Below are positions 1 through 7,800 of a stretch of DNA of 9,222 nucleotides, piece by piece. Origin of the DNA: Candidatus Pullichristensenella stercoripullorum (lineage in GTDB: Bacteria; Bacillota; Clostridia; Christensenellales; Aristaeellaceae). A program made the position numbers and the translations under genes. The stretch lies in the NCBI GenBank assembly GCA_018712885.1, contig DVGE01000172.1, positions 1 through 9,222 of the forward strand. The letters are read 5' to 3'. Each line of letters starts with the position of its first letter. Position 1 is the stretch's first letter. The notes under the pieces were generated by a model that was not told the origin of the DNA, searched no databases, and worked only from the letters and a program-made list of their open reading frames with translations.

Positions 1-24
1 CGCAAGTAAACAGGAGGACATGGC

Positions 25-582
25 ATGCGTCTTTCGGAGAACCGCAAGTTGGCCACCGTCGTCTTGATCGTCTGCGTGTTTGCCAGCGTCGTCCTCTTTG
101 GCGGCGGCGGGCTGCGCAACGAGCGCTACGACATCATGCAGGTGTTTTCCGACGGCACGGACACCTCGCTCTCCGTGCGCCACAGCATGGAGGCGTATTT
201 GCAGCGCTGCGCCGAGCGGGCAAACGCCCTGGCGGAACAGGGCGTGAAGCTCGGCGCGGACGCGGCGCTTGTCGAGGATGTGCGCGCGGCCGCGGAAGCC
301 ACCGGGCAGGGCGGCGAGGATCTGGACGGCCGTCATGAGGCTTATCAGCAGCTCCTGCCCGCAGTGGAAGCGCTCTATACGGCGCTTCAGCAGAGCAACA
401 GCGCCGACGAGCTGGTCGACGCGCGCCTTGCCTACAACGACTTCAAAGGCGCGGTCAACCTCATCCAGAACGACCAGTACCCGGTGATGGCCAGCGCCTT
501 CAACCGCAAGCTGGAAGCCTTCCCCGCCAGCCTCATCGGCGGCCTGTTCGGGGTCAAGCCCCTGAACACATTCGGGTGGTGA
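25..582 (+). CDS. LemA-like membrane-anchored protein
   Basis: This 185-residue protein has a short basic N-terminus and one hydrophobic segment (about residues 9-27), so it is probably anchored in the membrane with the rest outside. The remainder looks like a helical bundle. The LemA resemblance is in the C-terminal third: LAYNDFKGAVN (135-145), then AFNRKLEAFPASLIGGLFG (158-176), which fits the family pattern of a YN pair followed by an FP motif and a hydrophobic stretch. The middle (YLQRCAERANALAEQGVK, 58-75) fits the R-x-x-x-A-x-x-L helix. The ATG is chosen because AGGAGG at 12-17 sits 7 bases upstream. The stop is 5 bases before the TPM gene, so the two are probably co-transcribed and may act together at the cell surface. 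The molecular function of LemA proteins is not established. The assignment is from motif memory; the N-terminal half is divergent. Confidence 0.75.
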   Translation: MRLSENRKLATVVLIVCVFASVVLFGGGGLRNERYDIMQVFSDGTDTSLSVRHSMEAYLQRCAERANALAEQGVKLGADAALVEDVRAAAEATGQGGEDLDGRHEAYQQLLPAVEALYTALQQSNSADELVDARLAYNDFKGAVNLIQNDQYPVMASAFNRKLEAFPASLIGGLFGVKPLNTFGW

Positions 583-587
583 GCGCC

Positions 588-1613
588 ATGAAACGCCTGT
601 TGGGCCTGACGCTTTCTCTGCTGCTTCTCTGCGCCGCGGCGCTGGCGGCGGACATCCCCGAGCCGACGGAGGATTTCTACGTTTACGACGGCGCGAATGT
701 GCTCGACTACGAGACCGAGGGCCACATCGTCTTTTGCAACCGGGAATTGTACGAAGCCTGCGGCGCGGAGATCGTCTTCGTCACTGTGGACACAGTGGGC
801 AACGAAACGATGGAGGACTATTGCCTCGCGCTTATCAACGAGTGGGAAGTGGGCGATGCGCGCAAGCAGAACGGCTTTGTGGTCGTGCTTGCCATTGACG
901 ACGACGATTATGGCTGGATGCCGGGTACGGGGCTGGATCTTGAATTGAGTGCCGGCGCCGTCCACGAGCTGGCGGATACGTATCTCGAGCCGGACTTTGC
1001 CGACCGCGACTACGACGCGGGCGCGCGCAAGTTTTTTGACGTTCTCTTTGAGCGCATCGCCGACATCTGCGGCGCGGATGTCGCGCTCGCGGACGGCGAC
1101 GCGCGCTTCGAAGCCTGGTTAAACACGGAAGACGGCGCGGAAGAATATGAGGAACGCCGCGCGCAGCAGGAAACGTACGCGCCTGCGTCTGCCGGCGGCT
1201 GCCTGGGAGGAGGTTGCGCGATGTTGGGTCTGAATTGCCTGGGATGCAGTTGCGGAGGGCTCGGCCTTCTGCTGCTCGTTCTGCTGTTGCTCTTTGCCGG
1301 CATCGGCGGCGGATTCGGTTACCGGCGCTACCGGCGCTATCATCCGCCGGTGCATCCGCGTCCGCCGCGCACGCGGGGCTGGTTCTGGGGCGGCCCGCGC
1401 CCCGGCAGCGCGCCGCGTCCCCCGAAGCCCCCGCGTGCGCCCCGTCCGCCTCGCGGCGGCTTCTTCGGCGGCGGTTTTGGCGGCGGCAGCCGCAGCAGTT
1501 TCGGCGGTTCGCGTAGAAGCAGTTTCGGCGGTTCAGGCAGAAGCGGTTTTGGCGGCTCGCACAGAACCGGCGGCGGCGGTTCCCGTGGCGGCGGCGGTTC
1601 CCGCGGCCGCTGA
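588..1613 (+). CDS. TPM-domain (YgcG family) membrane protein with repeat-rich tail
   Basis: I start this at ATG 588 (341 residues) rather than the in-frame GTG at 576. The ATG gives a clean signal peptide (MKRLLGLTLSLLLLCAAALA, cleavage near 21), and the GTG lies inside the lemA gene. Residues about 29-160 form a TPM domain: FYVYDGANVLD (30-40), EIVFVTVDTV (61-70), QNGFVVVLAIDDDD (94-107), GTGLDLELS (113-121) and the DRDYDAGARKFF helix. An acidic linker follows, then five cysteines (205, 210, 217, 220, 222) and a transmembrane helix (about 223-244). The basic tail is first Pro/Arg-rich and then Gly/Ser/Arg-rich. The implied topology is TPM domain outside and tail in the cytoplasm. TPM domains have been linked to phosphatase-like activity (plants) and membrane-protein quality control. 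The role here is unknown; pairing with LemA is common. Confidence 0.85.
   Translation: MKRLLGLTLSLLLLCAAALAADIPEPTEDFYVYDGANVLDYETEGHIVFCNRELYEACGAEIVFVTVDTVGNETMEDYCLALINEWEVGDARKQNGFVVVLAIDDDDYGWMPGTGLDLELSAGAVHELADTYLEPDFADRDYDAGARKFFDVLFERIADICGADVALADGDARFEAWLNTEDGAEEYEERRAQQETYAPASAGGCLGGGCAMLGLNCLGCSCGGLGLLLLVLLLLFAGIGGGFGYRRYRRYHPPVHPRPPRTRGWFWGGPRPGSAPRPPKPPRAPRPPRGGFFGGGFGGGSRSSFGGSRRSSFGGSGRSGFGGSHRTGGGGSRGGGGSRGR
1491..1586 (+). repeat. Four 24-base in-frame repeats coding an R(S/T)xxGGSx motif
   Basis: Four consecutive 8-codon units begin at 1491, 1515, 1539 and 1563. They encode RSSFGGSR, RSSFGGSG, RSGFGGSH and RTGGGGSR, and a final GGGGSRGR runs to the stop codon. The first two units are nearly identical in DNA, and divergence grows toward the 3' end, as expected from tandem duplication followed by drift. 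The array forms the extreme C-terminus of the TPM protein and is probably disordered. Copy number may vary between strains by slippage; this is an inference. Confidence 0.85.
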
Positions 1614-1643
1614 TAAATGTTGCTTTTTGGCGCAGGGTATGGC

Positions 1644-1667
1644 GGATTTTTGTAAATCCCGTTCACA
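1644..1667. promoter_or_regulatory. Candidate operator overlapping the -35 of the srlD promoter
   Basis: Two overlapping inverted repeats lie here. One is a perfect 6-base pair of arms, GGATTT-TTGT-AAATCC (1644-1659), directly upstream of the -35. The other is imperfect, TGTAAA-TCCCG-TTCACA (1651-1667), and its right arm is the -35 hexamer itself. Dyads of this size at a sugar operon promoter are typical of repressor sites, for example of the LacI, DeoR or SorC types. No T-run follows the hairpin, so it is not a terminator. The regulator gene is not in this window and its identity is unknown. Confidence 0.4.
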
Positions 1668-1690
1668 CCCGGCGCCTTCTGTGATATAAT
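1662..1690 (+). promoter_or_regulatory. Sigma-A type promoter of the srlD-sorE operon
   Basis: The -35 TTCACA (1662-1667) has one mismatch to the consensus. A 17-base spacer leads to a perfect TATAAT (1685-1690), which is preceded by TGA, an extended -10 (TG at 1682-1683). Transcription would begin near 1697, giving a leader of about 29 bases before the srlD ATG. The only other hexamer pair of this quality expected in the gap was looked for and not seen. The region is AT-rich compared with the surrounding DNA. Confidence 0.85.
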
Positions 1691-1725
1691 ATGACTGGAA
1701 TTTATCGGAAGGAGAGTCGTTCACC

Positions 1726-2520
<795 letters not shown>

Positions 2521-2571
2521 CGCGCTTATGCGCATACAACAATATGGCATGATCTAAGGAGGAACACAGCT

Positions 2572-3834
2572 ATGATGACCAAAGCGGTACGCATCCACGG
2601 CAAGATGGATCTGCGTCTGGAAGAGATCGAGCTCCCCGAGGTCGGGGACGACGACGTTCGGGTAAAGATCATTTCCGACTCGATCTGCATGAGCACCTAT
2701 AAAGCCGCCGTTGAGGGCGCGGATCACAAGCGCGTGCCCAACGACGTGGCGGAGCATCCCACCATCGTCGGCCATGAGTTCTGCGGCGTGATCGACGCGG
2801 TAGGCAAAAACTGGCAGCACAAGTACAAGCCCGGTCAGGGCTTCGCCATCCAGCCGGCGCACTTCTACAAGGGCTCGCAGCTCGCCCCGGGCTATTCCTA
2901 TCAGTATTGCGGCGGCGATTCCCAGTATGCGCTGGTGCCGATCGAGACGCTTTTGACCGACAACCTGCTCACCTACGATTCGGACACCTATTTCTACGGC
3001 TCCCTGTCCGAGCCGATGAGCTGCATCATCGGCACCTTCCACGCCATGTATCACACCAAGCTCGGCTGCTACACGCACGATATGGGCATCGTCGAGGGCG
3101 GCAAAATGGCGCTGCTCGCCTCCGTGGGGCCGATGGGCCTGGGCGCCATCGACTACGCGCTGCACTGCGACCGCCGGCCCAGCCTGCTGGTCGTCACCGA
3201 CATCGACGACGAGCGCCTGGCCCGCGCCGAGAGCATCTATACCGTGGAGCACGCCAAGTCCCTGGGCATCGAATTGCACTACGTCAACACCGCCAAGCCG
3301 GAAAACGGCGTGGAATACCTGCGCTCCCTTACCGGCGGCACGGGCTTTAACGACGTGATCTGCTTCGCCCCGGTGCGCAGCGTGGTCGAGCAGGCGGACG
3401 CCATCCTCGGCTTCGACGGCTGCCTGAACTTCTTCGCCGGCCCGACGGATCAGCAGTTCAAGGCGGAATTCAACTTCTATAACGTACACTATCTCTATAC
3501 CCACCTCGTGGGCACTTCCGGCGGCAACACCAACGACATGAAGGAGGCCATCGACATGATGACTTCCGGCAAGATCAACCCGGCGGCGATGATCACCCAT
3601 GTGGGCGGCCTCAACGCCGTGGTGGATACCACGCTGAACCTGCCGAAGATCCGCGGCGGCAAGAAGCTGATCTACACGCAGATCGACCTGCCGCTGACCG
3701 CCATCGCCGACTTTGCCGAGAAGGGCAAGACCGAGCCGATGTTCGCCAAGCTCGCCGAGATCTGCGAGCGGCACAACGGCCTGTGGAGCGCCGAGGCCGA
3801 GAAATACCTGCTGGCCAACGCCAAGAGCATCTGA
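2572..3834 (+). CDS. sorE: L-sorbose-1-phosphate reductase, zinc-type MDR family
   Basis: This 420-residue medium-chain dehydrogenase should reduce L-sorbose 1-phosphate to D-glucitol 6-phosphate, the substrate of the preceding dehydrogenase. The likely catalytic zinc ligands are Cys39 (SICMSTYKA), His68-Glu69 (GHEF) and Glu147 (LSEPMS), as in sorbitol dehydrogenases. The Rossmann loop is VGPMGLG (185-191), and Asp210 follows the next strand. Several stretches match Klebsiella SorE as I recall it: DGCLNFFAGPTDQQF, FNFYNVHY, GTSGGNTNDMKEAID, PLTAIADFAEKGKT. The four-cysteine structural zinc lobe of other family members is absent. TAAGGAGGA at 2555-2563 supports ATG 2572 rather than the adjacent ATG 2575. 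An intrinsic terminator follows closely. The sorbose PTS genes usually found with sorE are not seen here, so the natural substrate may be a related ketose phosphate. Confidence 0.85.
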   Translation: MMTKAVRIHGKMDLRLEEIELPEVGDDDVRVKIISDSICMSTYKAAVEGADHKRVPNDVAEHPTIVGHEFCGVIDAVGKNWQHKYKPGQGFAIQPAHFYKGSQLAPGYSYQYCGGDSQYALVPIETLLTDNLLTYDSDTYFYGSLSEPMSCIIGTFHAMYHTKLGCYTHDMGIVEGGKMALLASVGPMGLGAIDYALHCDRRPSLLVVTDIDDERLARAESIYTVEHAKSLGIELHYVNTAKPENGVEYLRSLTGGTGFNDVICFAPVRSVVEQADAILGFDGCLNFFAGPTDQQFKAEFNFYNVHYLYTHLVGTSGGNTNDMKEAIDMMTSGKINPAAMITHVGGLNAVVDTTLNLPKIRGGKKLIYTQIDLPLTAIADFAEKGKTEPMFAKLAEICERHNGLWSAEAEKYLLANAKSI

Positions 3835-3851
3835 TCAAAAACGCTCCCCTG

Positions 3852-3883
3852 CCCCGCGCCTGTGATCCGGGCGCGGGGTTTTT
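3852..3883 (+). terminator. Intrinsic terminator of the srlD-sorE operon
   Basis: A 9-base-pair GC stem, CCCCGCGCC (3852-3860) with GGCGCGGGG (3870-3878), and a 9-base loop are followed directly by TTTTT (3879-3883). It begins 17 bases after the sorE stop codon. On the minus strand a T-run occurs only about 11 bases beyond the stem, so action in that direction would be weaker. Confidence 0.92.
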
Positions 3884-3889
3884 GCATGG

Positions 3890-3919
3890 AAAACGCCGCG
3901 CGGTATGTCTCGCGCGGCG
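3890..3919 (-). terminator. Intrinsic terminator of the acpP-rnc-smc-ftsY operon
   Basis: A perfect 9-base-pair stem, CGCCGCGCG (3894-3902) with CGCGCGGCG (3911-3919), has an 8-base loop. Read on the minus strand it is followed by TTTT (3890-3893). It lies 18 bases past the ftsY stop codon. The T-run is short, but the stem is all G and C. The plus-strand side (CTTGTTGTTTT, 3920-3930) is also T-rich, so it may back up the sorE terminator. Confidence 0.8.
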
Positions 3920-3937
3920 CTTGTTGTTTTCCGTTCG

Positions 3938-4837
3938 TCAGCCGAAGATGGCGTCCACGAACTGCTTGGCGTCGAAGGGCTGGAGGTCGTCCAATTGCTC
4001 GCCGAAGCCAATGTAGTACACCGGCAGGCCCAGCTCGTTGCGGATGGCGATGGCAATGCCGCCCTTGGCGGTGCCGTCCAGCTTGGTGAGTACGATGCCC
4101 TCGATGTTGGCCACTTCCTTGAAGAGCATGGCCTGCTGCAGGCCGTTTTGCCCGGTGGTGGCGTCGATGACCAGCAGGGCCTTGACCTTGGCCTCGGGGT
4201 ATTCGCGCTCGGCCACGCGGCTGATCTTTTTCAGCTCCTCCATCAGGTGGGCCTTGTTGTGCAGGCGGCCCGCCGTATCGACGATGAGTATGTCGGCGTG
4301 GCGGCCCCGCGCAGCCTGTATGCCGTCGAAGACCACGGCGGCGGGGTCGGCGCCCTCTTTCTGCTTGATGATGGGCACGTCGGCGCGCTCAGCCCAGACG
4401 GTGAGCTGCTCGGCGGCGGCGGCGCGGAAGGTGTCCGCGGCGCAGATGATGACGCGGCGCCCCACGGTCTTGAAGCGCGTGGCCAGTTTTCCGATGGTGG
4501 TGGTCTTGCCCACGCCGTTGACGCCGATGACGAGCAGCACCATCGGGCTTTCCAGACGCATCGGCTCGGTGCGCATCATGTCGGCAAGTATCTCTTTGAG
4601 CGCCTCGCGCGCCTGCTCCGCAGAGCCGATCTTCTCCGCCTTGCACTTCTCGCGCAGGCGGCTGACGGCCAGTTCCGTGGTCTTCATGCCCACGTCGGCC
4701 ATGATGAGCACGTCGCTGAGGTCTTCGAAAAACTCGTCGTCGAGTTTTTGGTAATTCTCCACCAATTCGTCCATGCGGCCGGAGAACACGGCGCGGGTCT
4801 TTTGCAGGCCCGCCTTGATGCGGTCAAACAGTCCCAT
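3938..4837 (-). CDS. ftsY: Signal recognition particle receptor FtsY
   Basis: This 299-residue SRP-type GTPase is the membrane-associated receptor that docks SRP-bound ribosomes at the Sec translocon. It opens with a basic amphipathic helix (MGLFDRIKAGLQKTR), typical of FtsY membrane targeting. An N domain (about 20-95) follows, and then the G domain: GVNGVGKTT (P-loop, 105-113), DTFRAAA (135-141, within the SRP-GTPase insertion), DTAGR (187-191), TKLDG (251-255) and GFGE (277-280). The acidic A domain of proteobacterial FtsY is absent, as is usual in Firmicutes. The ATG lies 12 bases after the smc stop. The ribosome site GGGGTGG (4844-4850) shares its first G with the smc TAG, so the two are tightly coupled. 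It is the last gene of the operon. All key GTPase motifs are intact. Confidence 0.97.
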   Translation of the reverse strand: MGLFDRIKAGLQKTRAVFSGRMDELVENYQKLDDEFFEDLSDVLIMADVGMKTTELAVSRLREKCKAEKIGSAEQAREALKEILADMMRTEPMRLESPMVLLVIGVNGVGKTTTIGKLATRFKTVGRRVIICAADTFRAAAAEQLTVWAERADVPIIKQKEGADPAAVVFDGIQAARGRHADILIVDTAGRLHNKAHLMEELKKISRVAEREYPEAKVKALLVIDATTGQNGLQQAMLFKEVANIEGIVLTKLDGTAKGGIAIAIRNELGLPVYYIGFGEQLDDLQPFDAKQFVDAIFG

Positions 4838-4849
4838 TGGATTCCACCC

Positions 4850-7800
4850 CTAGCTTGCTTCGTTCAAGGATACCGATACCAGCTTGGAGACGCCCTTTTC
4901 CTCCATCACCACGCCATAGAGGGCGTTGCAGCGCTCCATGGTGCCCTTGCGGTGGGTGATGACCACGAACTGCGTGTTCTCGGAATAGGCGCGCAGGTAG
5001 TCGGCGTAATTGTCGATGTTGGCGTCGTCCAGCGCGGCCTCGATCTCGTCGAGTATGCAGAACGGCGTGGGCTTTAAGTCGAGCATGGCGAAGAGTATGG
5101 CGATGGCCGTCAGCGCCCGCTCGCCGCCCGAGAGCAGCGTCAAAAGCTGCAATTTCTTGCCCGGCGGCTGCGCCACCACGTCGATGTCGCAGTTGAGGGC
5201 ATCGTTGGGGTCAGAAAGCGTCAGCTCCGCGCGCCCGCCGCCGAAGAGCTGGACGAAGGTGCGCTGGAAGTTCTGATTGAGGATGGCGAACTCGCGCTTG
5301 AACTGGCTCTCCATCTTGCGTTCCAATTCTTCGACGATGTTCTGAAGGTCCAGCTCGGCGCGCTGCAGATCGTCGCGCTGGGAGGTCATCTCCTCCAGGC
5401 GCTGCACGGTCTGGCGGTACTCGTCCAGCGCGGAGACGTTGACCACGCCCATCTCGCGGATGCGGGCGCGGATGGCGGAGATGCGCTTCTCCGATTCGCC
5501 GAGGCGGAAGTCCTCCTGCCGGAAGGGTTCGGCCAGCGCGTAGGTCAGCTCGTAATCCTCCCAGATGCGCTCCTCGATCTGCTTGAATTCCGTCTCCACG
5601 CGCTGGAGCTGCAGTTCGCAGCGGTGGCGCTTGTCCGTGTGCTCGTCCACGCGCGCGCGCAGGGCGTCGATCTGCTCCGCCTGTTCTTGCAGGCGGCGCT
5701 GCGCCTCGGTGCGCTTGCCGTCGGTCTCGTTGAACCGGCCGCGCACGCGGTCGAGCTCGGCCTTGCCCGCCGTCAATTCGGCATTGTCGCGCTCGAGCTG
5801 AGCGGCGTTTTCCGCCAGCGCGTTCTGGCAGACTGCCAGCTGCGCCTCGCTGTCGGTGAGCAATTTGGCCATGTCCTCGGCCTGACGGCTGAGGCGCTCG
5901 TGGTCGGCGCGGGCGGCTTCGAGGCCGCGCTGGCGCGTGGCCAGATGAACGCGGCCGTCGCCCGTCTCCGCGCGCAGCTTCTCGCCCGTTTCGCGGCGGG
6001 CGTAGATGTCCTCCATCAGCGCCCTGACGCGCTCCTGACGGCCCTCCGTGCTTTCCTGCGCCGACTGCTGATGCTCCTCGATGGCGGCGAGGGAGCGCTT
6101 GACGTCCTCCAGCTGCGCCTCCAGACGCTCGCGTTCGGCGCGCACGCGGGAGACGCTCTCCTCGTGGGCGGCGCGTTCGTCTTCCACGGCCTTCAACTGC
6201 GCCTCGGCGCGGGCGCAGGCGACTTCCTGGCGGTGCAGTTCGTCGTACAGTTCGCCGCGCTCCTGTTTGAGGCGCGTGCGCTCGGCCTCCTGCCGCACCA
6301 ATTCGTTGCGGGCGGCGATGACTTCATCGTCCAGTTCGCCGAGGCGTTTGCGCAATTCCTCGATCTCGCGGCCGCGGGAGAGCAGGTTCGTCACCCGCGA
6401 CTGCACGCTGCCGCCGGTCATCGAGCCGCCGGAGTGCATGACGTCGCCTTCAAGCGTCACCAGACGGAAAGCATAGCGCCCGGCGCGCTGTATGCGGATG
6501 CCGGCTTCGAGGTTTTCCGCCACCACGGTGCGGCCAAGAAGGTTGTCGATGACGCCGCGATACTTTTCGTCAAAGCGGATCAGCTCCGAGGCTACGCCCA
6601 GACAGCCGGGCAGCTTCAGCACCTCGCGCTCGCGCGCGTCGAGCACGCGGGGGCGCACAGAGCCGATGGGCAGGAAGGTGGCGCGGCCAAAGCGGTTGTT
6701 GCGCAGGTATTCGATCATGCGCTTGGCGTCCTCGTCGCGCTCGACGACGATGTTCTGCAAAGCGCCGCCCAGCACCATGTCGATGGCGCGCTCCAGCTTT
6801 TCCGGCACTTCGATCAGTTCCGCCACCACGCCGTGTACGCCGGAGACGCCGCTCTTGCGGGCGTAGAGCAGCACCTGCTTGACCGAGTGCTGGTAGCCCT
6901 CGTAGTCGTTCTGCATCTCCACGAGCAGTTTGAGGCGCGAATCGGCGCGCTGACGCTCGCCCATGAGGGCGTTGACGCGCTCGGAGAGCTTTTGACTCTG
7001 CTCGGAGGAGGCGCGCACCTGCTCGACGGAGGCGGCCACATCGCGCTCAAAGTGAGCCTTGCGCTCGCTTTCCTCCCGCACGAGCGCCTGCGCCGCGGCG
7101 AGCTGCTCGTCCAAAGAGCGCGCGCCCGCCTCGGCGCGCTGGCCGTCTACGTCCATGGAGCTTAGCTGCCCCTCCAGCGCCGTGCGCAGCGTTTCCAGGC
7201 GCGCCTGCTGATTGCGCACATCGCCCAGGCGGTTCATGGACTGGATGATCTGTTCCTTCTCCGCCTCGGCCTGTTCTTCAAGGGCGGAAAGCTCTTCCTC
7301 AAACCTGGCAAGCTCCGCCTCGCGCGCGGCCTGTTCCGCCTCCAGTTTGACGATGGCGTCCGTCTCCGAGGCGATCTTTTCTCGCAATTCCTCGACGTGG
7401 CGCTTGACGCCGCCGCCGCCTTCGCGGGCCGCGTCGCGCTCGGCAAGCAGGCGGTCGCGCTCGCGCTCGCCGGCGAGGATGCGCTCGCGCATCACCTGCA
7501 CCGCGCCCTCGCGGGCCTCGACGTCGCGTATCCACCTCTGCACGACTTCGCGCTGCTCGGCGGCCTCATGTTCGAGGGCGTCCAGCTCCACAAGCCCCTC
7601 CTCGCGGGCGGCGGAGACGGTCTTCAGTTCCTCCTCCGCCTGTGCAACGGCCTGCGAGAGCGACTCCAGCGTTTCGCGCAGTTCCGCAAGGCGCGCCTGA
7701 TAGCGTTCCGTGCGAACGAGGTAGACGTTGATGTCCAAAAGCTTCAGTTCGTCGCGCAGCGCCAGGTATTCGCGCGCCGTCTCGCTCTGTTCTTTGAGCG

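Noticed and set aside
1..9. Possible end of an upstream gene (in-frame TAA at 7-9)
   Set aside because: Three codons are too little to support a coding call, though the close lemA ribosome site would fit a preceding operon gene.
576..587. GTG start at 576 for the TPM gene
   Set aside because: It overlaps the lemA end and adds four residues before the natural signal peptide; the ATG at 588 has GGTGGTGAG upstream.
1603..1610. GCGGCCGC palindrome at the end of the TPM gene
   Set aside because: It is explained by Gly/Arg codons in GC-rich coding sequence and forms no terminator.
1340..1666. Proline-rich minus-strand frame opposite the TPM tail
   Set aside because: The Pro-rich repeats are simply the reverse reading of Gly-rich codons in the plus-strand tail.
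1651..1667. CRP-like or catabolite (cre) site reading of TGTAA...TCACA
   Set aside because: The central spacing is 7 rather than 6 bases for CRP, and the central CG expected in a cre site is not in place, so it is kept only as a generic operator candidate.
2527..2536. Palindrome TATGCGCATA between srlD and sorE
   Set aside because: It is only 10 bases, with no T-run and no spacing that suggests a terminator or promoter; it may be chance.
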